From Polynucleobacter sp. AP-Latsch-80-C2 (GTDB lineage Bacteria > Pseudomonadota > Gammaproteobacteria > Burkholderiales > Burkholderiaceae), in assembly GCF_018882185.1 (NCBI RefSeq), contig NZ_JACVOY010000003.1:62001-126000 (forward strand): a stretch of DNA of 64,000 nucleotides, written 5' to 3'. Position 1 is the stretch's first letter, and each line of letters starts with the position of its first letter. The position numbers and the translations under genes were made by a program. A model generated the notes under the pieces. That model did not search any database, was not told where the DNA came from, and saw only the letters and a list, made by a program, of their open reading frames with translations. This document shows, piece after piece, positions 19,302 through 28,173 of this stretch.

Positions 19302-19315
19302 GGTTGTAATCAACC
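19302..19315 (+). promoter_or_regulatory. short hairpin in the rpsP leader
   Basis: GGTTG and CAACC flank a TAAT loop about 30 bases before the rpsP start, inside the 221-bp gap that must hold the promoter of the rpsP-rimM-trmD-rplS operon. The gap also contains a TAGAAT that could be a -10 box near 19230. Function of the hairpin is a guess. Confidence 0.25.
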
Positions 19316-19345
19316 TGTTTTCATTTTAGATTTTAAGGAATAAGT

Positions 19346-19591
19346 ATGGTCGTCATTCGACTGGCACGCGGCGGTTCTAAGAAGCGCCCTTTTTACAGCA
19401 TCGTTGCTACTGATAAGCGCAACCGTCGTGATTCGAACTTTATCGAGCGCATTGGTTATTTCAATCCACAAGCAGCCGCGACTGAGCAAGCTATGCGCAT
19501 TGCTCAAGACCGTTTGACTTACTGGACTGGTGTTGGCGCGCAAGTATCTCCAACAGTGGTTCGTTTGATCAAAAACAATCCTGCTGTTTAA
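19346..19591 (+). CDS. rpsP: 30S ribosomal protein S16
   Basis: Small-subunit ribosomal protein of 81 residues with the full family pattern: [39 protein letters not shown] and [22 protein letters not shown] lies a few bases upstream of the ATG. It is first in the conserved rpsP-rimM-trmD-rplS operon. A strong hairpin separates it from rimM. Confidence 0.98.
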   Translation: MVVIRLARGGSKKRPFYSIVATDKRNRRDSNFIERIGYFNPQAAATEQAMRIAQDRLTYWTGVGAQVSPTVVRLIKNNPAV

Positions 19592-19602
19592 ATATTGTTT
19601 AG

Positions 19603-19635
19603 CTAAAAACTTCATCCCTGCGATGGAGTTTTTAG
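19603..19635 (+). terminator. strong hairpin (attenuating terminator) between rpsP and rimM
   Basis: CTAAAAACTTCATC (19603-19616) pairs over 14 bp, with one G-U, to GATGGAGTTTTTAG (19622-19635) around a five-base loop. The right arm contains five T residues. It starts 12 bases after the rpsP stop. As rimM and trmD are needed in far smaller amounts than S16, partial termination or 3'-end protection at this point is plausible. Confidence 0.6.
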
Positions 19636-19685
19636 AAGCAGGATTTATCAGTAGTTCTATTTCGGGAAAATAAGGTGTCTTTCAA

Positions 19686-20252
19686 ATGAGTACGCCTTCC
19701 CTAAATGATTTAATTGAACTTGGCGCCATCTCTGAGGCGCAAGGATTGCAGGGTCAAGTGAAGGTAAGACCTCACTCATCAGAACCTGTAGCACTTCTAT
19801 CTTCAAAAGTAATTTGGCTTTCCCTGATCCTACGTAGGGAGGCTGGCGTTGCTGCGTCTGTTGAACAAGCTTCGTTAACACAATACAAAGTGAAGAGCGC
19901 TAAGATGCACAGCGGCAACGTTGTGCTGGCGCTTGATGGCATTACTGATCGTGATCAGGCGCTAGCCTTAAAAGGTGCCCGTATCTTAGTTGGTCGCGAT
20001 GCTTTTCCAAAAGCAGAAAGCGATTCTTACTATTGGGTTGATCTGATTGCTTGCCAAGCTGTCAACTTGCAAAATGAAACACTCGGCGAAGTGATTGATG
20101 TCACTGAAAATGGCGCGCATGGTGTGATTGCTATTGGTGATGCAGCCACTAAAGAGATCAAGTATCTCGTGCCCTTTGTAAAAGAAGTTGTACACAATGT
20201 GGACTTACTAAATAAAAAGATTACGCTAGATTGGCAGTCTGACTGGCAATAA
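19686..20252 (+). CDS. rimM: ribosome maturation factor
   Basis: Assists maturation of the 30S head and binds S19. The 188 residues begin with the RimM domain (IELGAISEAQGLQGQVKVRP) and end with a PRC-barrel (YYWVDLIACQAVN, GEVIDVTENGAHGVIAI, YLVPFVKEVV). The GAI...GLQGQVKV pattern is diagnostic. It lies between rpsP and trmD as in most bacteria. Confidence 0.95.
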   Translation: MSTPSLNDLIELGAISEAQGLQGQVKVRPHSSEPVALLSSKVIWLSLILRREAGVAASVEQASLTQYKVKSAKMHSGNVVLALDGITDRDQALALKGARILVGRDAFPKAESDSYYWVDLIACQAVNLQNETLGEVIDVTENGAHGVIAIGDAATKEIKYLVPFVKEVVHNVDLLNKKITLDWQSDWQ

Positions 20253-20272
20253 GCTTCTTCAGAAATTGAGAT

Positions 20273-21019
20273 ATGCGCTTTGATGTTGTGACCTTATTTC
20301 CAGAAATGTTCTCTGCTTTAACGCAGTGGGGCGTTACTGGTCGCGCATGTGAACAATCTCTTGCCAGTGTGCATCTCTGGAATCCCAGGGATTTTTGCGT
20401 CGATGCCCGTAAGACGGTAGATGATCGCGCTTATGGTGGCGGTCCTGGGATGGTCATGATGGCTAAACCTTTGGAAGATACCGTCGCTGGAATTAAGGCG
20501 ACTCATCAGGCGGCAGGCATTCAAAGTGGCCCCATTTGCCTTTTGGCACCCCAGGGGGAGCGTTTTTCTCAGAAGACGGCAAAAGATATCCTTAATTATG
20601 GGAATTTAAGCTTTATTTGTGGTCGATATGAGGCCGTAGACCAACGGTTTGTTGATCGAAACGTCGATTTACAGCTTTCTATAGGGGATTTTGTGCTTTC
20701 TGGCGGTGAAATCCCCGCTATGGCCATGATGGATGCGGTGATTCGCCTTATCCCGGGAGCCCTTGGAGATGGCGAATCAGCGGCCCAGGATAGCTTTATG
20801 AATGGTCTTTTGGACTATCCGCACTACACCCGCCCAGAAATATATGAAAATTTATCCGTCCCAGACGTGCTTTTGGGCGGACATCACGCTAAAATAGCGG
20901 ATTGGCGTCGGCAGAAGTCTTTAGAGCTGACGTTTAGGCTTAGGCCGGACTTAATTGATTCGGCCAGAGCTAATGGGTTGCTAACCCGAGAAGATGAACA
21001 ATTTCTTCGCTCTCTGTAA
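20273..21019 (+). CDS. trmD: tRNA (guanine37-N1)-methyltransferase
   Basis: Makes m1G37 in tRNAs that read CNN and other codons, preventing +1 frameshifting. The 248 residues carry the trefoil-knot SPOUT signatures: FDVVTLFPEMFSAL, DDRAYGGGPGMVMM, FICGRYEAVDQR and SIGDFVLSGGEIPAM, then the C-terminal domain from about residue 170 with YPHYTRPE. It is 20 bp downstream of rimM. Confidence 0.98.
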   Translation: MRFDVVTLFPEMFSALTQWGVTGRACEQSLASVHLWNPRDFCVDARKTVDDRAYGGGPGMVMMAKPLEDTVAGIKATHQAAGIQSGPICLLAPQGERFSQKTAKDILNYGNLSFICGRYEAVDQRFVDRNVDLQLSIGDFVLSGGEIPAMAMMDAVIRLIPGALGDGESAAQDSFMNGLLDYPHYTRPEIYENLSVPDVLLGGHHAKIADWRRQKSLELTFRLRPDLIDSARANGLLTREDEQFLRSL

Positions 21020-21155
21020 ATACTTTTAGTAATGCGCAGTAGTGAATGGGTAGTTTGGTTTTTGGTTTAGTGAAATTGTTTTAACTGCATCCTCTGTCAG
21101 GTCCGTTGATTTAAATCTCGGGATTAAACGCTAACAAGATGTTTAAGGATTAAAA

Positions 21156-21551
21156 ATGAATTTGATCGAAAAAATTGAGCAAGAAGAAATTGCTCGCTTA
21201 AGTGCTAACAAAACTTTGCCAAGCTTTGCTCCTGGCGATACTGTCATTGTTAGCGTGAACGTTGTTGAGGGTACACGTAAGCGTGCCCAGGCCTTTGAAG
21301 GTGTTGTGATTGCTAAGCGTAATCGCGGACTCAATTCCAGCTTTATCGTGCGTAAGATTTCTTCTGGTGAAGGCGTTGAGCGTACTTTCCAAACATATTC
21401 ACCATTGATCGCTAGCGTTGAAGTGAAGCGTCGCGGTGATGTACGTCGCGCCAAGTTGTACTACTTGCGTGATCGTTCTGGTAAGTCAGCACGTATTAAA
21501 GAAAAGCTCCAGGCACGTGTAAAGCCAACAGCTGCAGTAGCTGCTGAGTAA
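21156..21551 (+). CDS. rplS: 50S ribosomal protein L19
   Basis: Large-subunit protein at the 30S-50S interface. The 131 residues include [39 protein letters not shown] and [15 protein letters not shown], all L19 hallmarks. The 136-bp gap after trmD is larger than elsewhere in the operon, so an extra promoter here is possible though I cannot point to a clean one. A terminator follows. Confidence 0.98.
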   Translation: MNLIEKIEQEEIARLSANKTLPSFAPGDTVIVSVNVVEGTRKRAQAFEGVVIAKRNRGLNSSFIVRKISSGEGVERTFQTYSPLIASVEVKRRGDVRRAKLYYLRDRSGKSARIKEKLQARVKPTAAVAAE

Positions 21552-21572
21552 TCGCTGCTTTGATGCAAACAG

Positions 21573-21597
21573 AAAGGCGGCCTAGGTCGCCTTTTTT
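21573..21597 (+). terminator. Rho-independent terminator after rplS
   Basis: AAAGGCG and CGCCTTT form the stem around a short loop, with six T residues at its end. It closes the rpsP-rimM-trmD-rplS operon. Confidence 0.85.
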
Positions 21598-21616
21598 GTT
21601 GCCTTAGAATGTATCC

Positions 21617-22354
21617 ATGACCAAGATTCCAAAGCCAGAAGAACATGCGATTAATGTCGCAGCACCTCCTGGTTTTGATGCTCGAGCAGTGCCAATTCAT
21701 GCGCTTTGTTCTGATCAGGAAAAAGTCTCTCCATTGGCGTTACAAGTGAATGCACTCAGAGAGCGCTTTCAGGCGCCGCCAATTTGGCAGCCAGAAATTA
21801 CTGATGAAAATCGCCAGGTGATTGCTGCCGACATTATTGCTAAACGCGAAGCTGCAGGAAAGGTGACGCGAGCGGCAGTATTGGTTCCTCTATTACTCAA
21901 GGCAGAGGGCTTATCTGTTTTATTAACCCAAAGAACAAATCATTTACGTGATCATGCTGGGCAGATTAGCTTTCCGGGCGGCAGGATGGATCCTGAGGAT
22001 GGCAACCCCAATGAAACGGCTTTGCGAGAAAGCGAAGAAGAGATTGGCCTAGACCGAAATCGGGTCGAGATTATTGGCCATATGCCCCAATACCTCACGG
22101 TTTCTGGATATAGCGTTACTCCAGTGGTTGGCTTGGTTCAAGCTCAGGCAGAATACGTACTAGACGAATTTGAAGTGGCGGATGTCTTTGAGGTGCCCCT
22201 GCAGTTTTTGATGGATCCAGCAAACCATCAGGTGCGGATGTGGCAAAGTGAGCAGGGTAGCCGCCGTTTTTATGCAATGCCGTATGAGAATCGCTTTATT
22301 TGGGGCGCTACTGCCGGAATGTTACGTAACCTTTATCATCTATTAAAAGTATGA
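21617..22354 (+). CDS. nudL: NUDIX hydrolase, probable CoA pyrophosphatase
   Basis: Likely hydrolyses coenzyme A or acyl-CoA to phosphopantetheine and 3',5'-ADP. The 245 residues contain both signatures of this subgroup: the CoA-specific upstream motif LLTQRTNHLRDHAGQISFPGG (given here by its ends, LLTQR at 102-106 and FPGG at 119-122), and the catalytic Nudix helix RESEEEIG (137-144). The first 80 residues are an extension whose role is unclear. The stop overlaps the ATG of the next gene (ATGA), so the two are co-translated. Confidence 0.88.
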   Translation: MTKIPKPEEHAINVAAPPGFDARAVPIHALCSDQEKVSPLALQVNALRERFQAPPIWQPEITDENRQVIAADIIAKREAAGKVTRAAVLVPLLLKAEGLSVLLTQRTNHLRDHAGQISFPGGRMDPEDGNPNETALRESEEEIGLDRNRVEIIGHMPQYLTVSGYSVTPVVGLVQAQAEYVLDEFEVADVFEVPLQFLMDPANHQVRMWQSEQGSRRFYAMPYENRFIWGATAGMLRNLYHLLKV

Positions 22355-23310
22355 CTTTCTTTTCTATCCTCTTCGCCCTCATTGCTGAGCAATATCGCCC
22401 AGTAACTTCTACCCATTGGATTGCGCGTGTTAGCGCTCGCTGGTTGGATTGGGTAGCTGGTGAATTCGGTGGCAAGACAGAGGAAGGTGCAAGCCCAGTA
22501 GGTGCGCGCATGGCTTGCTTGGTAGCATTCATACTCCCGACCTTTTTAGTCTTTGTAATCTATGTTGTTTGCATGGTGACCTACCCTATCTTGGGTTTCA
22601 TCTGGAACATCATCATTGCGTATCTCTTCTTTGGATTTAGACAGTTTAGCCATTCGTTTACTGCAGTTCATGAGGCGATTGAAAGTCATGACTTACCAGC
22701 AGCACGTGCTGCTTTAGGTGAGTGGCATGGTCCTGAGTTAGACACTTCTAACCTGACAGAAACCGAAGTGATTTCTTTAGCGTTAGAGCGCGCCATCATT
22801 GGCTCTCATCGTCATGTCTTTGGCGTGCTCTTTTGGTTCTTAATGCCGATGGGTCCTGCCGGCGTGGTCCTATATCGCTTGGCCGATATTGCTGCGCAGC
22901 GCTGGTCTGAGCGCGGAGACTTTAACTTGAGTGAAGCAGCCCGTCACTTCTTCTATGTACTCGATTGGATTCCGGCTCGCATCACTGCGATGGGCTTTGC
23001 GATTGTGGGTAACTTCGAAGGGGCTGCCTACGGTTGGCGTTACCTCACTCGGAAGTGGCCGGACTCTTTATCCAGCGTCATTCTCGCATCTGGAAGTGGT
23101 GCCTTAGGTGTGCGTTTGGGTGAACCATTAAGCGAGCCCGATAGTGATGAGGCTTTACGTATGGCTGAGGCCGGTGAGCCTTTGGTCTACGAAGTAGGAA
23201 TGGAGCCTACTGAGCGTACGATGCGCTCTGCAGTAGGTTTGGTATGGCGCTTAGTTATCGCTTGGATGGCTTTGTTGCTAATGCTGACCATCGCTGTTTG
23301 GCTTGGGTAA
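22351..23310 (+). CDS. CobD/CbiB-like integral membrane protein
   Basis: A 319-residue membrane protein that matches the 'CobD/CbiB family' proteins of Burkholderiales. It has an N-terminal segment FFSILFALIAEQYRP, hydrophobic helices around 55-100, 155-180 and a last one at about 300-318, and the CobD-like core ...EVISLALERAIIGSHRHVFGVLFWF. True CobD makes adenosylcobinamide, but no cobalamin genes are near and this branch is diverged, so the catalytic role is uncertain. It overlaps nudL at its start by four bases and overlaps the end of convergent rsgA by 56 bases. Confidence 0.8.
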   Translation: MTFFSILFALIAEQYRPVTSTHWIARVSARWLDWVAGEFGGKTEEGASPVGARMACLVAFILPTFLVFVIYVVCMVTYPILGFIWNIIIAYLFFGFRQFSHSFTAVHEAIESHDLPAARAALGEWHGPELDTSNLTETEVISLALERAIIGSHRHVFGVLFWFLMPMGPAGVVLYRLADIAAQRWSERGDFNLSEAARHFFYVLDWIPARITAMGFAIVGNFEGAAYGWRYLTRKWPDSLSSVILASGSGALGVRLGEPLSEPDSDEALRMAEAGEPLVYEVGMEPTERTMRSAVGLVWRLVIAWMALLLMLTIAVWLG

Positions 23311-24268
23311 TTCCTTGTAACTGCGTATCCGCAGTTTTTGAATCCGAACGCAGTTGTCTAAATAGCGCTAGTCTTTCTGGCGCTATTTCATTTCTTTCTA
23401 CTGCTTCTCGTACTGCGCAATCTGGCTCTGCTTGATGAGCGCAATTATGAAAGCGGCATTTACCTAAAAGATCTTTGAATTCTCTAAAGGCATGCTGCAG
23501 TTCGCTGACTGACATATGTGCCAAACCAAATTCCTGAAATCCTGGGGAATCAATTAGGGCGCCTAATTTCCCATTAACATCTCTACCCCATGACTCTGGC
23601 AACTCAAAATATCGACAGGCTGTAGTGGTATGTTTTCCGGTATCTAAGCGTACTGAATATTCTTGGGTGAGTGCTGCTGCATTGGGTACCCAGGCATTCA
23701 GTAAGCTCGATTTACCCATACCCGATTGACCCACAAAAACAGAGACCTTGCCTTGAAGAGCGGGACGGAGAGCCTCAATAGAGGCAGAGTCAAACTTAGC
23801 CGATACTTCGCTTACTGGGTAGCCCATGCGAACATAGGGCTCAATGATTTTGCGCGCATGCGCCAAGTTATTTTTGAGGTCACTTTTGTTGAGCAAAATA
23901 TGTAAACCAATTTGGTTGGTTTCAGCGGCTACCACCGCTCTTCCCAAAAGATCGGGCGAGAAGGCCGGCTGAGTTGCCAGAACAACCAGAATTTGATCAA
24001 CGTTAGAAGCAATCAGTTTGCTTTTGAACGCGTCAGAACGATAGAGTAAATTTTCTCTGGGCTCAATCTCCAGAATGCGCGCCTGATCTGCTGAGGTACT
24101 CTCCAGCATGAGCTTATCGCCCACTGCACCAATATGCTGCTTGGCAGGGGTGCTCACCTGGATGAGCTCATCCCCTAATGCTTGATTACCCAATGCATCT
24201 TTTGTAATACGCTGCGCTAAATAATGTCTTCCGTAAGAAGCAGTTAGTAGCGCAAGAAACTGTTCCAT
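23255..24268 (-). CDS. rsgA: ribosome small subunit-dependent GTPase A
   Basis: Circularly permuted GTPase that checks late 30S maturation. The 337 residues show an OB-fold N terminus, G4 before G1 (LLNKSDL, then GQSGMGKSSLLNAWV), the G3 DSPGFQEFG, and the zinc motif CRFHNCAHQAEPDC near the C terminus. The frame also allows a TTG at 24298, but the ATG at 24268 gives the usual N terminus and leaves four bases to the stop of the upstream protease gene. Its 3' end overlaps the convergent CobD-like gene by 56 bp. Confidence 0.94.
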   Translation of the reverse strand: MEQFLALLTASYGRHYLAQRITKDALGNQALGDELIQVSTPAKQHIGAVGDKLMLESTSADQARILEIEPRENLLYRSDAFKSKLIASNVDQILVVLATQPAFSPDLLGRAVVAAETNQIGLHILLNKSDLKNNLAHARKIIEPYVRMGYPVSEVSAKFDSASIEALRPALQGKVSVFVGQSGMGKSSLLNAWVPNAAALTQEYSVRLDTGKHTTTACRYFELPESWGRDVNGKLGALIDSPGFQEFGLAHMSVSELQHAFREFKDLLGKCRFHNCAHQAEPDCAVREAVERNEIAPERLALFRQLRSDSKTADTQLQGITQAKQRWSALATKPSKR

Positions 24269-24272
24269 GGAC

Positions 24273-25523
24273 TTAGTTAAAGCGCTGTAAGTTAGCAATA
24301 CGCAATGGCGCTGGAGGATGAGAGCTATAGAAAGCGGTGTAGATTGGATCAGGCGTTAAGGTCGACGCATTGTCTTGATATAACTTCACCAAAGCAGAGA
24401 TCAAATCTTTTGCGGAGGACTTCTCAGCCGCGAATCCATCAGCCTCGTATTCATGTTTACGTGAAGCTAGGCTAGCAAGCGGGGTGAAGAAAAAGCTAAA
24501 CACTGGTGAGACGAGCATAAATAATGCCAAGGCCAGCCCGCCGTTATACCCATTAAGGTTAGGCATCACACCTAGATCGGTATAGAACCAAACTTTGGTG
24601 CTGATCCATCCCAATAAAGCAAACATTCCAAAACTTAGTAGAAAGGAAACTAGGAGGCGCTTACGAATATGGTTGAATTTGAAATGCCCAAGCTCGTGTG
24701 CGAGTACTGCCTCAACTTCACCCGGATTGAGTTTCTCAATGAGAGTATCGAAAAAGACAATGCGCTTTGCTTTGCCCATGCCTGCAAAAAAGGCATTTCC
24801 ATGGGCGCTGCGTTTGCTGCCATCCATCACAAATAATCCTTGGCTTGCAAAATCACAGCGCTTTAATAATGCTTCAATTTGGGTTTTGAGTGGACCATCG
24901 TCGAGTGCAACGAACTTATTAAAGATCGGTGCAATAAAGGTAGGGAAAATCCATTGCATTAGCAAACTAAACACTGTCAGAACACCCCAAGCCCAAAGCC
25001 ACCAAAGATCACCAGCCTTAGCCATTAAGGAGAGAATGACCCAAAGCAGGGGGACCCCAATTGCGCTACCAACACCCATGCCTTTGAGCATGTCGCTGAA
25101 GAATAATTTCTTAGTCATTCGATTAAAACCAAAGCGCTCTTCTAGGTGAAATTGTTTATACCAAGAAAAGGGGATATCAATAATTCCGGAGATAACGACG
25201 ATAGAGACAAGGAGAGCAATTTGCTGGGGGATGCCTTCACCTAGTAATTGCAATAAAGCAAGATTTAGGATTTGGAGGCCGCCCAATAAAGTGAAGCCAA
25301 TTAAAATGATGGCGCTGACCCCATTTTCCAAAATGCCTAGGCGTAATTTAGCAATCGTGTAATCAGCGGCTTTTTGATGTTCTTCCAAAGTGACTTTTTC
25401 AGAAAATTCGGCTGGCACCCGATCGCGATGTTGCGCAACGAAGCGTATTTGGCGTTGGGAGAGCCAGTGGCGTAAGCCAAAGCTGGCGATAAATGCGATT
25501 AGAAAAACAATTGTGAATGTCAT
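24273..25523 (-). CDS. M48 family (Ste24-type) membrane zinc metalloprotease
   Basis: Integral membrane endopeptidase related to CAAX prenyl protease 1. From the ATG at 25523 it has 416 residues with about six hydrophobic segments, the zinc motif HELGH (276-280) and the third-ligand motif EYEAD (358-362). The Ste24-type features are the N-terminal M48 N domain and the HAHGNAFF-like phrase [10 protein letters not shown]. Bacteria lack prenylated CAAX proteins, so the substrate is probably a misfolded or membrane-stuck protein. The start is only 15 bp from the divergent orn. It is co-directional with rsgA. Confidence 0.88.
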   Translation of the reverse strand: MTFTIVFLIAFIASFGLRHWLSQRQIRFVAQHRDRVPAEFSEKVTLEEHQKAADYTIAKLRLGILENGVSAIILIGFTLLGGLQILNLALLQLLGEGIPQQIALLVSIVVISGIIDIPFSWYKQFHLEERFGFNRMTKKLFFSDMLKGMGVGSAIGVPLLWVILSLMAKAGDLWWLWAWGVLTVFSLLMQWIFPTFIAPIFNKFVALDDGPLKTQIEALLKRCDFASQGLFVMDGSKRSAHGNAFFAGMGKAKRIVFFDTLIEKLNPGEVEAVLAHELGHFKFNHIRKRLLVSFLLSFGMFALLGWISTKVWFYTDLGVMPNLNGYNGGLALALFMLVSPVFSFFFTPLASLASRKHEYEADGFAAEKSSAKDLISALVKLYQDNASTLTPDPIYTAFYSSHPPAPLRIANLQRFN

Positions 25524-25538
25524 GAGATCATTATAGTT

Positions 25539-26135
25539 ATGAGCGAACAAACTAACCCCACGAATCCTCCGGCCGCAAAGGCGGCGCCAGCCAACGAACA
25601 CCTGATCTGGGTGGATATGGAAATGTCAGGTTTAAACCCTGAAACGGAGCGTATTCTGGAAATTGCCATTATTGTCACGGACGCCCATCTCAATGTCATT
25701 GCTACCGCTCCGGTATGGGTAGTTCATCAAGAAGATGCCTTGTTAGATGCCATGGATGCTTGGAATAAAGGGACTCATGGACGCTCTGGCTTGATTGATA
25801 AAGTGAAGGCATCAACGCAGGATGAGGCCACTGTCGAAGCGGAATGTATTGCTTTCTTAAAGAAATACATCAAGGCAGGAATTGCACCGATGTGCGGCAA
25901 TACTATTGGTCAGGATAGGCGCTTTATGGCTAAGTACATGCCAAAGCTAGAAGCCTATTTTCACTATCGGAATATCGATGTATCCACCCTGAAAGAGTTG
26001 TGCAAGCGCTGGCATCCAGAGTTGGTAAAAGGTTTTACCAAGAATCAAGCGCATACTGCTTTGGCTGATATTCAGGAATCGATTGAAGAGCTCAAGTATT
26101 ACCGCGAGAAATTTATAGTTCCTCTGCCGGAGTAA
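25539..26135 (+). CDS. orn: oligoribonuclease
   Basis: Degrades 2- to 5-nucleotide RNA fragments, including pGpG, to mononucleotides. The 198 residues are of the DEDDh exonuclease fold: [12 protein letters not shown] with Asp26 and Glu28, [12 protein letters not shown] in the middle, and [14 protein letters not shown] near the end. A Pro/Ala-rich leader of about 20 residues precedes the fold. It is divergent from the protease gene with a 15-bp gap, so its promoter must lie in that gene's 5' end. Confidence 0.95.
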   Translation: MSEQTNPTNPPAAKAAPANEHLIWVDMEMSGLNPETERILEIAIIVTDAHLNVIATAPVWVVHQEDALLDAMDAWNKGTHGRSGLIDKVKASTQDEATVEAECIAFLKKYIKAGIAPMCGNTIGQDRRFMAKYMPKLEAYFHYRNIDVSTLKELCKRWHPELVKGFTKNQAHTALADIQESIEELKYYREKFIVPLPE

Positions 26136-26143
26136 AACCCCAA

Positions 26144-26767
26144 CTATTTTTTAATGGCGCTTTTAGGTCTAAAGACCTTGATGATTGCCTCATTTGTTTC
26201 AATATACGGACCACCGATCAAATCGATGCAGTAAGGAACCGCTGCAAAGATCCCCGGAACAATGGATTTGCCGTCTGCATCTTTTAGGCCTTCTAAAGTT
26301 TCTGCGATCGCTTTGGGCTGGCCTGGCAAATTAATTACCAAGGCGGCATGTCCATCAATTTCCCGAAGTACGGCGGTTTGTCGCGAGAGTATTGCCGTGG
26401 GGACAAAGCTGAGGCTAATTTGGCGCATTTGCTCACCAAATCCAGGCATTTCACGGGTTCCTGCGTCTAGGGTGGCTTCTGGGGTGACATCCCGTCGAGA
26501 AGGGCCTGTGCCGCCTGTGGTGAGGACTAAATCACATCCTAGGTCATCTACCAGCTCCACAATGGTTTCAGTAACCACCTCGGCTTCATCTGCGATGAGT
26601 CTTTCGTGGAAGGTGCAGGGGTTGCTAATCGCTTTCATTAGCCAGGTTTGTAGGGCTGGAATTCCCTCGTCTTGGTAGATGCCCTTGCTGGCGCGATCAG
26701 AGACCGAGATCAAGCCAATTTTGATTTCGTTTGGGGAGTTTCTTTTCAGAGCTTCGGTATGCTTCAT
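26144..26767 (-). CDS. mog: molybdopterin adenylyltransferase
   Basis: Adenylates molybdopterin before molybdenum insertion by MoeA. The 207 residues contain the MoaB/Mog fold motifs IGLISVSDRASKGIYQDEG at the start and TTGGTGPSRRDVTPEAT in the middle, plus LPGQPKAIAETL. The longer form with the C-terminal extension fits Mog rather than MoaB. The other cofactor genes of the window (moeA-mobA-moaA) are 7 kb away. It is convergent with orn at eight bases and divergent from pmbA. Confidence 0.9.
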   Translation of the reverse strand: MKHTEALKRNSPNEIKIGLISVSDRASKGIYQDEGIPALQTWLMKAISNPCTFHERLIADEAEVVTETIVELVDDLGCDLVLTTGGTGPSRRDVTPEATLDAGTREMPGFGEQMRQISLSFVPTAILSRQTAVLREIDGHAALVINLPGQPKAIAETLEGLKDADGKSIVPGIFAAVPYCIDLIGGPYIETNEAIIKVFRPKSAIKK

Positions 26768-26793
26768 GTTTCTATTCTAGCTATTATTAGGGC

Positions 26794-28140
26794 ATGTTTA
26801 CATATACATCAAACCAGTTTCAAGAAATCGTGGATTTCATGCTTAAAGAGGCCAAAAGAAGGGGTGCCTCAGATGCCATTGCGGAGATTTCTGAGGGTCA
26901 GGGCCTCTCGGTCACCGTCCGTAAAGGTGAGGTAGAGACCATTGAGCAAAGTCTGGATAAACAGGTTGGGGTAACCGTATTTTTAGGTCAACGCCGCGGC
27001 AATGCCAGTACGAGTGATTTTTCCAAGGAATCACTCAAGGCAACTGTAGAGGCCGCGTACCATATTGCCCAACATACTGCTGAAGATAATTGCGCGGGTC
27101 CTGCGGAGCGCAAACTTTTAGAAAAAAATCCTTTGGATTTGGATTTATTCCATCCATGGGATATTGATGCAGCGCATGCAGTTGACATTGCGCGTATCGC
27201 TGAGGGCAGTGCTTTTTCTGTCAGTAAGCAAATTCAAAATAGTGATGGCGCTTCAGTCTCGGCACATCATGCACATTTCATGATGGGAACCTCGCATGGT
27301 TTCATGGGCGGCTATCCTTTTTCTAGGCACTATATTTCTTGCGCACCGATTGCGACTGAGAAGGGTAAGCAAGCGCGTATGCAGCGTGATGACTGGTACT
27401 CCAGCTCCCGTATTCCGCAAGAGTTAGCAGATCCTGCTGCGATAGGTAAGTACGCTGCAGAACGCGCTTTATCTCGTCTCAAAGCAAGATCGATTACTAC
27501 GCGACGTTGCCCTGTGATTTTTGAAGCACCTCTAGCCGCTGGTTTATTGGGGGGCTTGGTACAAGCTGTGTCGGGTGGTGCCTTGTATCGCCGCTCTAGC
27601 TTTTTGCTAGATAGTTTAGGCAAGCAAGTTCTTCCAAAACATATCAGTTTGTTTGAAGATCCGCATTTGAAGTCGATGACGGGCAGTGCACCTTTTGATG
27701 AAGAGGGCGTCAAAACTTCAGCAAGAACAGTCGTCAATAAAGGCATATTAGAAGGTTACTTTTTATCAACTTACTCTGCTCGTAAATTAGGGATGCAGAC
27801 TACTGGCAATGCAGGTGGCTCTCATCACCTCACTTTGCAAAGCAAAAAAACACCTAAGGGCGGTTTACCTGCTCTGCTAAAAGAGATGGGCACTGGTTTA
27901 TTGGTAACAGAATTGATGGGCCAGGGCGTGAACTACGTTACCGGCGACTACTCACGTGGAGCATTTGGTTACTGGGTGGAAAATGGTGAAATTCAGTACC
28001 CGGTAGAAGAGGTCACCATTGCAGGTAATTTACGCGACATGCTTCTCGATATTCAAATGATTGGAAGTGACACCTTAATTCGGGGTACAAAAGAAACAGG
28101 TTCGATCTTGATTGGATCGATGACGGTTGGCGGTAAATAA
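26794..28140 (+). CDS. pmbA: TldE/PmbA family metalloprotease subunit
   Basis: PmbA (TldE) forms a heterodimer with TldD that degrades unstructured peptides and matures microcins; in the pair only TldD carries the zinc site. The 448 residues contain the family phrases EISEGQGLSVTVRKGEVETIEQ, VGVTVFLGQRRGNASTSDFS and the C-terminal GNAGGSHHL, MGQGVNYVTGDYSRGA and GNLRDML. No tldD is present in the window, as the partner usually lies elsewhere. Confidence 0.94.
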   Translation: MFTYTSNQFQEIVDFMLKEAKRRGASDAIAEISEGQGLSVTVRKGEVETIEQSLDKQVGVTVFLGQRRGNASTSDFSKESLKATVEAAYHIAQHTAEDNCAGPAERKLLEKNPLDLDLFHPWDIDAAHAVDIARIAEGSAFSVSKQIQNSDGASVSAHHAHFMMGTSHGFMGGYPFSRHYISCAPIATEKGKQARMQRDDWYSSSRIPQELADPAAIGKYAAERALSRLKARSITTRRCPVIFEAPLAAGLLGGLVQAVSGGALYRRSSFLLDSLGKQVLPKHISLFEDPHLKSMTGSAPFDEEGVKTSARTVVNKGILEGYFLSTYSARKLGMQTTGNAGGSHHLTLQSKKTPKGGLPALLKEMGTGLLVTELMGQGVNYVTGDYSRGAFGYWVENGEIQYPVEEVTIAGNLRDMLLDIQMIGSDTLIRGTKETGSILIGSMTVGGK

Positions 28141-28173
28141 TAATTAAATCTAAGATATTGGGAGGAGATGACA

